Below are positions 8,355 through 16,614 of a DNA stretch of 48,180 nucleotides, one piece after another. The DNA lies in the NCBI GenBank assembly GCA_026388765.1, contig JAPLJC010000121.1:1-48180 (forward strand). The letters are read 5' to 3'. Under the pieces are notes generated by a model, which had not been told where the DNA came from, searched no databases, and was given only the letters and a program-made list of their open reading frames with translations. Source of the DNA: Deltaproteobacteria bacterium. GTDB taxonomy: Bacteria; Desulfobacterota; Desulfobaccia; Desulfobaccales; 0-14-0-80-60-11. The position numbers and the translations under genes were made by a program. The stretch's first letter is position 1. Each line of letters begins with the position of its first letter.

Positions 8355-9512
8355 TCAGTTGGTGGCCAGCTGAGTCTGGAGGGTGGAAATGACGTGCTCG
8401 GCCTCGCCGATGTAAGTCCCCATGTTGGCCCGGTGATTGGCGATCCAGCCGTCCTTGTCGCCGTTGAAGACGATCCAGGGCGCTAAGTGGGCGGCTTGGT
8501 GCAGGGCGTGGATGCCATCTTCCAGGAGCTTGGAGGAGTTCTTTTTCTGGAGTTCCTGGTGGAACTCCTTGCTCACCGCGTCCAGCATCTCCGCCATCCC
8601 CAGGGCGATGCCCCGGGAGAAGTAGAAGTAATCATCCGACACCCACCAGGACACCGGCTTGCCGTCGGACTCGCTGTCTTTGATGAGGTTGTGGAAGCTG
8701 CTGCCCAGCAAATCTTTATAGTTGCTGAGCAGGGCGATGAGATTGTCCACCCGGGAATAGTAGCGGCTGCGGCCTTTGTGCAGGCCTTCGATGTATTGCT
8801 CCAGGTCGTGCATGGCTTCCTGGTACTTGCCCGCGGCCGAGGGAAACCAGTATTTGTCCGGGCTCACCATGAAGTAGTTCATGGCTTCGTTGACCTGGGG
8901 ATTGTAGGCCTCCGTGGTGGCGAAGCGCGTCATGTTGACGTTCATCACCTCCACGGTACGCCGGGCCACCTCCAGGACGCCCAACTGGATGTTGTTGACG
9001 TTATCGGTGAGGCCCATCTTGCCGAAGATGATGCTGTTGGGGCGCCAGCCGAACCAGGTGCCGTTAATCTGGTCGTCCATGATCTTGATGAGAGCCCGGG
9101 TGAAGACCTCGCCCTTGGCCGGTTCCCGGGGCGGGGCCAGGGGGGCCGGCACCGGGACCGCGGGGCTCGGGTGCGCCGTCGCCGGTATTTTGGCCTCCGG
9201 GGTCGGGTGCACCCTGGCCGGAGTCCCGGCCTCACGGGTCGGGGCCGGGGCCAAGGCCTGCCCGGCTTCCGGAGCCTTTTCCGGCGCCTTCCCCAGCGAA
9301 GGGGCTGCGAATGGGTGGGTCTCCTGGGAAGGCGCCGTTCCCTGCCAGGACTGCCAGGTGAAGAGGGCGGCAAAAAAGAGGATGATCATCAGAGCCACCA
9401 GGAAAAAGCGGTAGCGCAGCAAAAGGGCCAGCAGGGATTTATCCGCCGGGTCGGGGCCTCCCGGCGGCAGGAGCATCGGCAGGTGCTCCGGATTCTCAGG
9501 TTTTGGGGTCAT
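8355..9512 (-). CDS. DUF2333-like membrane-anchored protein
   Basis: A 385-residue protein with a proline-rich N-terminus and one transmembrane helix (near residues 30-52, FLVALMIILFFAALFTW). A low-complexity Pro/Ala/Glu linker (about 60-130) follows, then a conserved domain from about 140 to the end. The domain shows NGTWFGWRPN, NIQLGVLEVARRTVEV, FPSAAGKYQEAM and RYYSRVDNL, which resemble the proteobacterial DUF2333 family as I remember it. Topology suggests N-in with a periplasmic domain. The start is ATG 9512, which overlaps the upstream gene's stop (ATGA), so the two are translationally coupled; the track's earlier start overlaps unnecessarily. Function is unknown. Confidence 0.65.
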   Translation of the reverse strand: MTPKPENPEHLPMLLPPGGPDPADKSLLALLLRYRFFLVALMIILFFAALFTWQSWQGTAPSQETHPFAAPSLGKAPEKAPEAGQALAPAPTREAGTPARVHPTPEAKIPATAHPSPAVPVPAPLAPPREPAKGEVFTRALIKIMDDQINGTWFGWRPNSIIFGKMGLTDNVNNIQLGVLEVARRTVEVMNVNMTRFATTEAYNPQVNEAMNYFMVSPDKYWFPSAAGKYQEAMHDLEQYIEGLHKGRSRYYSRVDNLIALLSNYKDLLGSSFHNLIKDSESDGKPVSWWVSDDYFYFSRGIALGMAEMLDAVSKEFHQELQKKNSSKLLEDGIHALHQAAHLAPWIVFNGDKDGWIANHRANMGTYIGEAEHVISTLQTQLATN

Positions 9513-10174
9513 GGTAGGGCACATCCCGCTTGTTTGGGGTGATCACCAAAGACTTCGGCGGTGAAGGCATAAATTTTGGTACCGGGCACTTTCCAGGCAT
9601 CCGGCGCCAGGCCGGCCTTGCCGCAGGTTTGCTGCAGGAAGGTGAGCCGGTCCCACTTATATTCCGTGGCCACCTGCGGCAGGAGCAGGCCCCGGCTCGG
9701 CCCCTGGACGATGTACAGGCCATCGGTGCCCACCTGGATTTCATCAATATTTTTAATCAGGCGCATGGGGCTCAAGACCGAGATTTCCACCTCCAGGTCC
9801 TTAAGCTCCTCCCGGCCCAGGGGGCGGAAGCGGGGGTCGTGAAAGGCCGCGGCCGCGGCCATCTCCCGCACCGTCTGCCCCAAAGGTTTGACCGCCTCCA
9901 GATAGCCGATGCAGCCACGGAGTTGTCCTTTACGGTGCAGCGAGACGAAGGCTCCCCGGGATTCGCATAGCCGGGGGACCGTTTCCAGGGGCGGGAGCGG
10001 CTTGTCCAGGAGGTGCGCCTCGATGCTGGCCCTGGCCATCTGCAACAATAAATTCTTATCGGCGTCGCTGAGATTCATTTTTGCCTCATCCCCCCAAGAC
10101 CGCGGGGCCGCGGGACCCCACGGGCCAATGGTCCCCAAAAGCAGACATAGGGTGATAAAACCGCGGATTTTCAT
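9509..10174 (-). CDS. AMMECR1-domain protein with N-terminal signal-like extension
   Basis: The AMMECR1 fold (AmmeMemoRadiSam protein A type) spans about residues 33-215, with LRGCIGYLEA, HDPRFRPL, EVEISVLSP and WDRLTFLQQTC. The function of this family is unsettled. Two starts compete. ATG 10174 adds a 32-residue hydrophobic segment that looks like a signal peptide but has only a weak SD. ATG 10078 (MNLSDADK) has GAGG six bases upstream and matches where family members usually begin. I report the long form because an in-frame signal-like sequence is unlikely by chance. It is followed by the DUF2333 gene with an ATGA overlap. The usual MEMO and radical-SAM partners are absent. Confidence 0.8.
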   Translation of the reverse strand: MKIRGFITLCLLLGTIGPWGPAAPRSWGDEAKMNLSDADKNLLLQMARASIEAHLLDKPLPPLETVPRLCESRGAFVSLHRKGQLRGCIGYLEAVKPLGQTVREMAAAAAFHDPRFRPLGREELKDLEVEISVLSPMRLIKNIDEIQVGTDGLYIVQGPSRGLLLPQVATEYKWDRLTFLQQTCGKAGLAPDAWKVPGTKIYAFTAEVFGDHPKQAGCALP

Positions 10175-10286
10175 GATCTAAGTTGCCATCCGGGGCCTTG
10201 CCGGCCGGGGTTCCCTTAATTTAGTATCTAACCAAGATTTACCACCCTGTCAATGGCAAAGGGGGGCCTGCGGCTGACCGGATGAC

Positions 10287-10302
10287 TGGCATTTTCCTTG
10301 CA
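10287..10302 (+). promoter_or_regulatory. Sigma-54 (-24/-12) type promoter
   Basis: TGGCATTTTCCTTGCA matches the RpoN consensus (TGGCAc-N5-TTGCa), with the invariant GG and GC separated by exactly 10 bases. It points toward the tetrapyrrole operon; transcription would begin about 70 bases before the start at 10387. No activator gene is visible nearby. Confidence 0.5.
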
Positions 10303-10386
10303 AGATGGCCATAATCTTGATAAATTTTAGAAAAAAGGGGTTGCCGCCGATGCTACCCGCGGCGGGGCGCCTGCCTGATTCTGCTG

Positions 10387-11070
10387 ATGAAGACCTATCC
10401 CATCTTTGCCCTCATTGAAGACCGGCCCTGCCTGGTGGTGGGCGGCGGCGCGGTGGGCGAGCGCAAGGTCCAGGACTTGCGCCTCGCCGGGGCCCGGGTG
10501 ACGGTGGTGAGCTTAAGTCTCACTCCCGCCCTGGCGGAGCTGGCCGCGGCGGGCCAGATCCGCTACCTGCACGAAGATTTCTCCCCGGAGCACCTTCAGG
10601 GCATGGTCCTGGTGCTGGCCGCCACCGACGACCGCCGGGTGAATGCCCGGGTCAGCGCCGCGGCTCAGGCTCAGTCCATCTGGGTCAACGTGGCGGACGA
10701 TCCGGAGTTCTGCACCTTTATCGTCCCGGCCCAGGTTAAGCGGGGCGACCTGACCCTGGCCATCAGCACCGGCGGCGCCTCTCCGGCCCTGGCCCGGAAG
10801 CTGCGGAAGGACCTGCAGCAGCGCTTCGGTCCCGAATATGGGCCTTATCTGGCCTTGCTCAAGGGGGTGCGGACCCGTCTCCTCACCGAGCGCCGGGGCC
10901 GTCCGGAGAATGCCGCCCTGTTTCACCAATTGGTGGCTAGCCCCTTGCTGGCGGCAGTGGCCCAGGGAGACCAGGCCCGGGTGGTGGCCCTGCTCCGGGA
11001 GATCCTGGGCGACGCCCTGAGCCCCCAGGTCCTGGGGGAGCTCACGAGCGAGGCCTTGGCAGAATCCTGA
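10387..11070 (+). CDS. Precorrin-2 dehydrogenase / sirohydrochlorin ferrochelatase-like (Met8/SirC family)
   Basis: A 227-residue cytoplasmic enzyme of the CysG-N/Met8 family. It oxidises precorrin-2 to sirohydrochlorin with NAD and may insert iron to give siroheme. The NAD-binding motif LVVGGGAVGERKVQDL lies at residues 16-31, then VLAATDDRRVN (about 77-87), VNVADDPEFCTFIVPA (about 100-115, including the conserved Asp) and ISTGGASPALARKLR (about 126-140). There is no uroporphyrinogen methyltransferase domain. It is the first gene of a run with ccsA/hemX and hemA, and supplies siroheme for sulfite reductases or the alternative heme route in organisms that have it. The upstream region holds a sigma-54-like promoter. 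Confidence 0.9.
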   Translation: MKTYPIFALIEDRPCLVVGGGAVGERKVQDLRLAGARVTVVSLSLTPALAELAAAGQIRYLHEDFSPEHLQGMVLVLAATDDRRVNARVSAAAQAQSIWVNVADDPEFCTFIVPAQVKRGDLTLAISTGGASPALARKLRKDLQQRFGPEYGPYLALLKGVRTRLLTERRGRPENAALFHQLVASPLLAAVAQGDQARVVALLREILGDALSPQVLGELTSEALAES

Positions 11071-11096
11071 GGGTGGCATCTTTACTCTAAATACTT

Positions 11097-11930
11097 ATGA
11101 CTGAAAATTTATTATACTTCGCCCTGGCGGCTTACTTCGGCGCCACCGCCCTGTGGCTGGCTTTTTTCCTGGCCCAACGGGAGAGCCTGTACCGCTATGG
11201 CGCCTGGGTTATGGCCGCCGGCCTGGCCTGCCATACCCTGGTCCTCATCCAGCGTACCATTGCTTACGGCTACCTGCCGGTGGCCGTCTTCGGCGAGGCC
11301 CTGCTGTTATTCGACTGGGTCCTGGTGGCGGCCTTTTTGCTCTTCAACTGGCGCTACCCCATCCGGGTCCTGGGAGCCCTGGTGGCGCCCCTGGCCGCCC
11401 TGCTGGTTTACGGCTCCCTCATCTTGCCCCAAGGCCAGGCGGGAGCCATCTCTCCCCTGTTGCGGGGCTTCTGGTTGACGGCCCATATCGGCTTGACCCT
11501 GGGGGGCTATGCCGCCCTGACCCTGAATTTTCTGGGCGGCATCTTTTACCTGATCCAGGAACGCCAACTCAAGGCCAAAAAATTCGGTTTCTTTTACCGG
11601 CGCCTGCCGTCCCTGTCGCAGTTGGACACTCTCAATTACTGGTGCCTCACCATCGGCTTCCCGTTGTTCACCGGCGGCATCATTACCGGCTCCTTGTATG
11701 CCCAGCACACCCTTGGGCGTTTCTGGTCCTGGGACCCCAAAGAGGTCCTGACCCTGATTGCCTGGCTGATCTATGCGGTGCTGTTGCATGAGCGCCTCAC
11801 CGTGGGCTGGCGGGGCCGCCGGGCCTCCTGGCTCGCCATCCTGGGTTTCCTGGTGCTGGCGGTCACCTTTGTGGGCGCTAACCTGTGGCTCTCGGGCTAC
11901 CACAGTTTCTCCAAGTTTGTTCAACCATGA
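11097..11930 (+). CDS. CcsA/HemX-family cytochrome c assembly membrane protein
   Basis: A 277-residue integral membrane protein with about eight hydrophobic helices. The tryptophan-rich heme-handling motif is present near residue 205 (GRFWSWDPKEVLTL), with histidines in flanking helices (for example AHIGLTLGG and LLHERL). CcsA proteins present heme to the cytochrome c synthetase CcsB outside the membrane, whereas the related HemX in Bacillus hem operons influences HemA levels. Placement directly before hemA with an ATGA overlap makes the HemX reading attractive, but the WWD-like motif is also typical of CcsA. No ccsB lies in the window. Confidence 0.82.
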   Translation: MTENLLYFALAAYFGATALWLAFFLAQRESLYRYGAWVMAAGLACHTLVLIQRTIAYGYLPVAVFGEALLLFDWVLVAAFLLFNWRYPIRVLGALVAPLAALLVYGSLILPQGQAGAISPLLRGFWLTAHIGLTLGGYAALTLNFLGGIFYLIQERQLKAKKFGFFYRRLPSLSQLDTLNYWCLTIGFPLFTGGIITGSLYAQHTLGRFWSWDPKEVLTLIAWLIYAVLLHERLTVGWRGRRASWLAILGFLVLAVTFVGANLWLSGYHSFSKFVQP

Positions 11931-13228
11931 ATCTCCTGTTAGTGGGCGTCAATCATAAGACTGCTTCCGTGGGGTTGCGGGAAAGGCTGGCCGGCCTCAT
12001 CCCGGATCTGGAGGCGGCCTACCGGACCCTCACGGCCTACCCGGAGATCGCCGAGATCATCCTCTATGGCACCTGCAACCGGCTGGAGCTTCTCTGCGTG
12101 ACGGCTGAGCCGGCCGAGGCCCTGGACCGGCTGCGGGCCTTTCTCTCCCAAGACCCGGAAGTCTCCCCGGCGGAACTGGAGGAATCCCTGTACGTGCACC
12201 AGGGCCCCGAAGCGGTGCGGCACCTCTTCCGGGTGGCCGCCAGTCTCGACTCCATGGTGTTGGGGGAGCCCCAGATCCTGGGCCAGATCAAGGAGGCCTT
12301 TCGTCAGGCCACCGGGCAGCAGGCCACCGGGCCCATCTTGAACCGCCTGCTGCACAAGACCTTTTCGGTGGCCAAACGCGTCCGCACCGAGACGGGCATC
12401 GGCGATCACGCCGTCAGCGTCAGTTACGCCGCCGTCAGCCTGGCCCGGAAGATCTTCGGCGAACTCACCGGCATGACGGTGCTGCTGGTGGGCGCCGGCG
12501 AGATGGCCGAACTGGCCCTGGAGCACCTCCGGGGCCAGAAAGTGGGCCGCATCGTCGTGGCCAACCGCACCCTGGAGCGGGGCCTGCGCCTGGCCGAGCG
12601 CTACCGGGGGGAGGCCGTCTCCCTGGAGGAATTGGAGGACCAGCTGTTGAGCGCCGACATTCTCATCAGCTCCACCGGTTCGGAAACCTATCTGCTGAAA
12701 CGGGACCAGGTGAAGGCCGCTATGCGCCGCCGGAAGCAGCGGCCCCTCTTCCTCATCGACATCGCCGTGCCCCGGGACCTGGACCCGGCCATCAACGACC
12801 TGGACAACGTCTACCTCTACAATATCGACGACCTGCAGGAAGTGGTGGAGCAGGGCTGGCAGGCCCGCCGGCAGGAGGCGGCCCGGGCCGAACGCCTGGT
12901 GGGGGCCGAGACCGTTAAGTTCGAGGACTGGCTGCAGACTCTGGAGGTCTACCCCACCATCATCGCCCTGAAGGACAAGGCCGCGGCCATTAGCCAGGCG
13001 GAGCTGAAGAAGACACTGAGTCAGTTGGGCCCCGTCAGCGAGGAGCAACACCAGGCCCTGGAGGTGCTCCTTAACTCCGTCACCCAAAAGCTCCTCCACG
13101 ACCCCATCATCTTTCTGAAGCGCGACCACAGCATGAAGAAGAGCCCCCACCGGGAACTGGACCTGGTGCGCCGCCTCTTCAACCTGGATTTGGAACGGGA
13201 GGCGGAGGGAACGGAAGAAGAAGAATAG
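11927..13228 (+). CDS. hemA: Glutamyl-tRNA reductase
   Basis: NADPH-dependent reduction of glutamyl-tRNA(Glu) to glutamate-1-semialdehyde, the first committed step of C5-pathway tetrapyrrole synthesis. It is 433 residues long from ATG 11927, which overlaps the ccsA/hemX stop (ATGA); the track's start 42 bases earlier lies inside that gene. Diagnostic features are VGVNHKTASV at the N-terminus, YGTCNRLEL with the catalytic cysteine near residue 48, LGEPQILGQIKEA, the NADPH-binding VLLVGAGEMAELA, and a helical dimerisation region at the C-terminus. It is the third gene of the tetrapyrrole operon, and a REP-like element follows the stop. Confidence 0.96.
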   Translation: MNLLLVGVNHKTASVGLRERLAGLIPDLEAAYRTLTAYPEIAEIILYGTCNRLELLCVTAEPAEALDRLRAFLSQDPEVSPAELEESLYVHQGPEAVRHLFRVAASLDSMVLGEPQILGQIKEAFRQATGQQATGPILNRLLHKTFSVAKRVRTETGIGDHAVSVSYAAVSLARKIFGELTGMTVLLVGAGEMAELALEHLRGQKVGRIVVANRTLERGLRLAERYRGEAVSLEELEDQLLSADILISSTGSETYLLKRDQVKAAMRRRKQRPLFLIDIAVPRDLDPAINDLDNVYLYNIDDLQEVVEQGWQARRQEAARAERLVGAETVKFEDWLQTLEVYPTIIALKDKAAAISQAELKKTLSQLGPVSEEQHQALEVLLNSVTQKLLHDPIIFLKRDHSMKKSPHRELDLVRRLFNLDLEREAEGTEEEE

Positions 13229-13242
13229 TTGAGAGAAAAAAA

Positions 13243-13296
13243 TGTAGAACCGCCGCCCTCGGCGGTTTTATAGCCGGCAAGGGCGCCGGCTCCACA
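13243..13296. repeat. 54-bp REP-like double palindrome, copy 2
   Basis: The same length and architecture as 2674-2727: TGTAGAACCGCC at the left, a second GCCGGC-type hairpin, and TCCACA at the right. Loop and inter-hairpin bases differ between the copies while the stems are kept. It lies 15 bases after the hemA stop. Confidence 0.85.
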
Positions 13297-13377
13297 TCAG
13301 CGAAGAGCCACCTCTGCTATTGACCGGCCCCCATTATCTTGTTATTTTTAAAAGAAGCAGCGCTGACGAGGCTAAAT

Positions 13378-13767
13378 ATGTCCAAAGTCATCGATATCGA
13401 AGACCGGCTCAAGCTGGAGCAAAAGAAAAGGGTCCGGGTGGATAAGGCCAAGAAGACCGAGGCGGTGCGCAAGGTGGTGCAGTGCACCCGCTGTATGGCC
13501 CGCTGCGCCCGGTGCGGGGTCCAGTTCGACACCACCGACATGTATAAGCGCTACCCGGGGCCCTACCGCCTGTGCGCCTTTTGCCAGGAAGAGTACGACG
13601 ACTTTCTGCGGATCACCGAAAAAGGACAGGAGAGTCCCTTTTACTGGCACAACCGGGAGTGGGTGGCCCTGTGGCAGTCCTGGGTCGATTACCAGAAGGC
13701 CATGAAGGGCTATGGCGAGTCTCCCGAGTTCATCGACCTGGTGCGGGAGGTGGAGCTGGATAGGTAG
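13378..13767 (+). CDS. Small zinc-ribbon protein of unknown function
   Basis: 129 residues from ATG 13378 (GAGG seven bases upstream; the track start at 13339 has none). The first 30 residues are a charged helix. Cysteines C36-x2-C39-x3-C43-x2-C46 and C66-x2-C69 then form a probable zinc-binding or treble-clef-like site (CTRCMARCARCG, CAFC). The C-terminus is rich in Trp/Tyr (FYWHNREWVALWQSWVDYQ). It is cytoplasmic, with no signal peptide. I do not recognise a named family. Position after hemA suggests possible co-expression, but the REP element lies between. A nucleic-acid or protein adaptor role is plausible only by analogy with other zinc ribbons. Confidence 0.7.
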   Translation: MSKVIDIEDRLKLEQKKRVRVDKAKKTEAVRKVVQCTRCMARCARCGVQFDTTDMYKRYPGPYRLCAFCQEEYDDFLRITEKGQESPFYWHNREWVALWQSWVDYQKAMKGYGESPEFIDLVREVELDR

Positions 13768-13773
13768 TAGCCA

Positions 13774-13852
13774 GTTGCCAGTAGTCAGTAGTCAGTAGTC
13801 AGTAGTCAGTTCAAGAATCTCTCAAGAGCTTTTTTTCTGACTACTGACTACT
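13774..13852. repeat. Tandem CAGTAGT repeats and their inverted copy
   Basis: Four or five 7-bp units (cagtagt) are followed after a 40-base spacer by ctgactactgactactg, the inverse of the same units. The pair can form a long hairpin between two converging genes (plus-strand zinc ribbon, minus-strand 81-aa ORF) and may act as a bidirectional terminator. Confidence 0.75.
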
Positions 13853-13856
13853 GCAA

Positions 13857-14102
13857 TTAATCGATTCCCTTGCCCAAACGGTAGGCGTGTTGCAGGATTT
13901 CCATGGCGAACTCAAAGGCGTTGTGGTGGTCCATGAGAATCTCGGTATGCTCCTTCTGTTTTTCCCCGGTGCCGGTGTAGACCACCAGCTTGAGAACGCC
14001 TTCGGGACGCTGCACCACCGCGATCTCCCCTGCCGGCGTGAGAGTCTTATAGGTGCGATGCTCTTGTCTGTTTGGGTCTGTTCCGTGAACAGGATGAACC
14101 AT
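13857..14102 (-). CDS. Small conserved-looking hypothetical protein
   Basis: 81 residues from ATG 14102, chosen because GAGGAGGAG lies right before it; the track's start at 14147 has no such site. The protein is soluble and polar, with a beta-rich middle (EIAVVQRPEGVLKLVVYTG) and a C-terminal helix (AFEFAMEILQHAYRLG). I do not recognise it. It is divergent from mnmG with about 80 bases between, so the two may share a promoter region. Confidence 0.6.
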   Translation of the reverse strand: MVHPVHGTDPNRQEHRTYKTLTPAGEIAVVQRPEGVLKLVVYTGTGEKQKEHTEILMDHHNAFEFAMEILQHAYRLGKGID

Positions 14103-14181
14103 AATCTCCTCCTCAGCGCGAATTACTTGAAGTTTTAGCATAATCATCTCGCTGTCTTAATTCAAGGCGAAATTTCCTGCC

Positions 14182-16062
14182 ATGGCCTTTTATTCAAAAG
14201 AGTATGACTTGATCGTCATCGGGGCCGGCCACGCCGGCTGCGAAGGGGCCCTGGCCGCAGCCCGCATGGGCCTCAAGGTGCTGCTCTTCAACCTCAACCT
14301 GGACACCATGGCCCAGATGGCCTGCAACCCGGCGGTGGGGGGCCTGGCCAAGGGCCACGTGGTCAAAGAGATTGACGCCCTGGGCGGCGCCATGGGGGAG
14401 CTGGCGGACCTCACCGGCATCCAGTTCCGCACCCTGAACCTCTCCAAGGGACCGGCGGTACGCGGCACCCGGGTCCAGTGCGACAAGCAGGCCTACCGCC
14501 TGGCCATGAAATCCCGTCTGGAGCGGGAACCCAAGATCGACCTGCGGGAGGCCATGGTGGCGCGGCTCCTGGTGGAGGACGGCCGGGTGGTGGGGGTGGT
14601 GGAGACCCTCGGGCTGGCCTATCGGGCCCGGACCGTGCTCATCACCACCGGCACCTTTTTGAATGGCCTGATCCACATCGGCGAGGCCCGCATCCAGGCG
14701 GGGCGGGCCGGGGAGTTTGCCAGCACCGCCCTGGCCGACCATCTCCAGGAACTGGGCTTCCGGATGGGGCGCCTGAAGACCGGCACCCCGCCGCGTCTGA
14801 GGGCCGGCAGCATTGATTTCGCCGGCATGGGAAAGTTGGAAGGCGATCCCCGGCCGCGCCCCTTCTCCTGGCGCACCCGGGTCGTGCCCGGGGAGCAACT
14901 CGTCTGCTTCATCACCCACACCAGCCTGACCACCCATCGCCTGATCAAGGACCACATCCACCTCTCCCCCCTGTATAACGGCTCGATCCAGGGGGTGAGC
15001 GCCCGCTATTGCCCGTCCCTGGAAGACAAGGTGATGCGCTTTCCGGACAAACCCAGCCACCAGGTCACCTTGGAGCCGGAAGGCCGGGACACCGCCGAGA
15101 TCTACGCTAAGGGCCTGGGCAATTGCCTGCCGGTGGAGCTGCAGTTGCAACTGTTCCGGAGCGTCCCGGGGTTGGAGGAGGTCGAGGTGATGCGCCCGGC
15201 CTATGCCATCGAATACGACTACGTCGACCCCTTGCAGCTCCAAGCCACCCTGGAAACCAAGCTGATCCGGGGCCTCTTCCTGGCCGGGCAGATCAACGGC
15301 ACTTCGGGTTACGAAGAGGCCGCCGGCCAGGGCCTCTGGGCCGGCATCAACGCCGCCTGCCAGGTCCTCGGGCGCCCTCCCTTTCTGCCGAACCGCTCCC
15401 AGGCCTATATGGCGGTATTGGTGGACGACCTGGTGACCCGGGGCACCCGGGAGCCCTACCGGTTGTTCACCTCCCGGGCGGAATACCGCCTGCTGCTCCG
15501 GGAAGACAACGCCGATCTGCGCCTGACCCAATGGGGCCATGAATTGGGGCTGGTGGACCAAGAGGCCGTGGCGCGCCTCCACGAAAAAGAGCGGCTGTTG
15601 CAGGAGGAGGAGGCCCGGCTGGCCGGCCGGCGCCTTTATCCCAGCGCCGCGGTGAATGAGGAACTGGCGAGCCGGGGAACTTCGGCCTTGAAGGAGCCGA
15701 CGCCCATCCTCAATCTGGTGAAACGCCCCCAGCTGGACCTGGCCACCCTCTACCGCCTGGCCGGGGAAGAGCCCCCGGTCCCCGCCGAAGTGGTGGAGCA
15801 GCTGGAAATCAGGCACAAGTACGAGGGCTACATCCGCCGCCAGGAGGAGTCGGCCGCCAAATTCGCCCAGGGGGAGGGGCGTCGCATCCCGCCGGACTTC
15901 GATTACGCTGCGGTGCCCGGGCTGTCTCTGGAAGTACGGGAAAAACTGCAGGAGGTGCGGCCCCGGTCCCTGGGCCAGGCGGCCCGCATCTCCGGGGTGA
16001 CCCCCGCGGCCGTGGCTATCTTGATGGTTTATCTGAAACGGGGTGGCGTCGGCAAGGGCTAA
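14182..16062 (+). CDS. mnmG: tRNA uridine-5-carboxymethylaminomethyl modification enzyme MnmG
   Basis: The FAD-dependent partner of MnmE that forms (carboxymethyl)aminomethyl-uridine at the tRNA wobble position. At 626 residues it has the usual long-form length. The FAD motif [19 protein letters not shown] lies at residues 10-28, the [20 protein letters not shown] signature near 47-66, the mid-protein GTPPRL motif near 205, and [16 protein letters not shown], the second family signature, near 370. The C-terminal helical tRNA/MnmE-binding domain ends with [17 protein letters not shown]. The SD before the ATG is poor. mnmE and the usual rsmG-parA-parB neighbours are absent. Confidence 0.96.
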   Translation: MAFYSKEYDLIVIGAGHAGCEGALAAARMGLKVLLFNLNLDTMAQMACNPAVGGLAKGHVVKEIDALGGAMGELADLTGIQFRTLNLSKGPAVRGTRVQCDKQAYRLAMKSRLEREPKIDLREAMVARLLVEDGRVVGVVETLGLAYRARTVLITTGTFLNGLIHIGEARIQAGRAGEFASTALADHLQELGFRMGRLKTGTPPRLRAGSIDFAGMGKLEGDPRPRPFSWRTRVVPGEQLVCFITHTSLTTHRLIKDHIHLSPLYNGSIQGVSARYCPSLEDKVMRFPDKPSHQVTLEPEGRDTAEIYAKGLGNCLPVELQLQLFRSVPGLEEVEVMRPAYAIEYDYVDPLQLQATLETKLIRGLFLAGQINGTSGYEEAAGQGLWAGINAACQVLGRPPFLPNRSQAYMAVLVDDLVTRGTREPYRLFTSRAEYRLLLREDNADLRLTQWGHELGLVDQEAVARLHEKERLLQEEEARLAGRRLYPSAAVNEELASRGTSALKEPTPILNLVKRPQLDLATLYRLAGEEPPVPAEVVEQLEIRHKYEGYIRRQEESAAKFAQGEGRRIPPDFDYAAVPGLSLEVREKLQEVRPRSLGQAARISGVTPAAVAILMVYLKRGGVGKG

Positions 16063-16065
16063 AAA

Positions 16066-16614
16066 TTATTTGCCTTTGAAAGGAGGTATGTCGATCGGTA
16101 ATCCAACTCTCATGAAAAATCTGGCAAAGGCTTGGGATAGATGTTCTCTATAAGGCGGTAATAATCGTATCCTTTGTTTTTTTCCTTTTACAAATTCTGT
16201 CAAAAAAGAGAAAGGAACGGTGTGCAATTCTCGGAAATCCACTATCTGATAATCACGTTCAAATCCTGGCCTTTCAATCTTATTTAATAAATGAAAACCA
16301 ACCATATTTCCTTGACGTAAAGCCTCTTTCCCTCTATTACTTCTAAAAATATCGTTTTTTCTCCCAATTTCCTGCAAAGGCCAAACTGCGCAAACCACTA
16401 CCCAACCAACCTTGAACTGTTGGAGATCACAAGATTGAGTCATTACAATGACATCAAATGAAATTATATCGGCAATGGTAGGGCTTCCACCGGGTTTTAT
16501 ATCGGATGATATTGGAATAATTATCGGGCAATTCTCTATTAAATCACCCTGACGAAGAGGGGTATCTGGTGGGACAAGCGTAAACCAAGGATACTCAGGC
16601 TCCCCCTCAAACAT
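16066..16614 (-). CDS. Conserved hypothetical protein (TQSCDL / YREHLSQAFARFFMRVGLP family)
   Basis: A 182-residue soluble protein in a distinctly AT-rich islet. Notable motifs are LRQGDLIENCPI (near residue 20), FDVIVMTQSCDLQ (near 55), RQGNMVGFHLL, VDFRELHTVPFSFL and a strongly patterned C-terminus (PPYREHLSQAFARFFMRVGLP). I believe I have seen these phrases in hypothetical proteins scattered through unrelated bacteria, but I know no function. The conserved cysteine and the ordered C-terminal helix suggest a genuine fold. Its ATG overlaps the end of the upstream minus-strand gene by 8 bases, so the two are coupled. It starts 3 bases past the mnmG stop on the opposite strand, with converging transcription. 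Confidence 0.7.
   Translation of the reverse strand: MFEGEPEYPWFTLVPPDTPLRQGDLIENCPIIIPISSDIKPGGSPTIADIISFDVIVMTQSCDLQQFKVGWVVVCAVWPLQEIGRKNDIFRSNRGKEALRQGNMVGFHLLNKIERPGFERDYQIVDFRELHTVPFSFLTEFVKGKKQRIRLLPPYREHLSQAFARFFMRVGLPIDIPPFKGK

Noticed and set aside
13774-13852. CRISPR-like array (CAGTAGT units)
   Set aside because: Units are 7 bp with no spacers, and the second block is inverted; it is a simple repeat hairpin.
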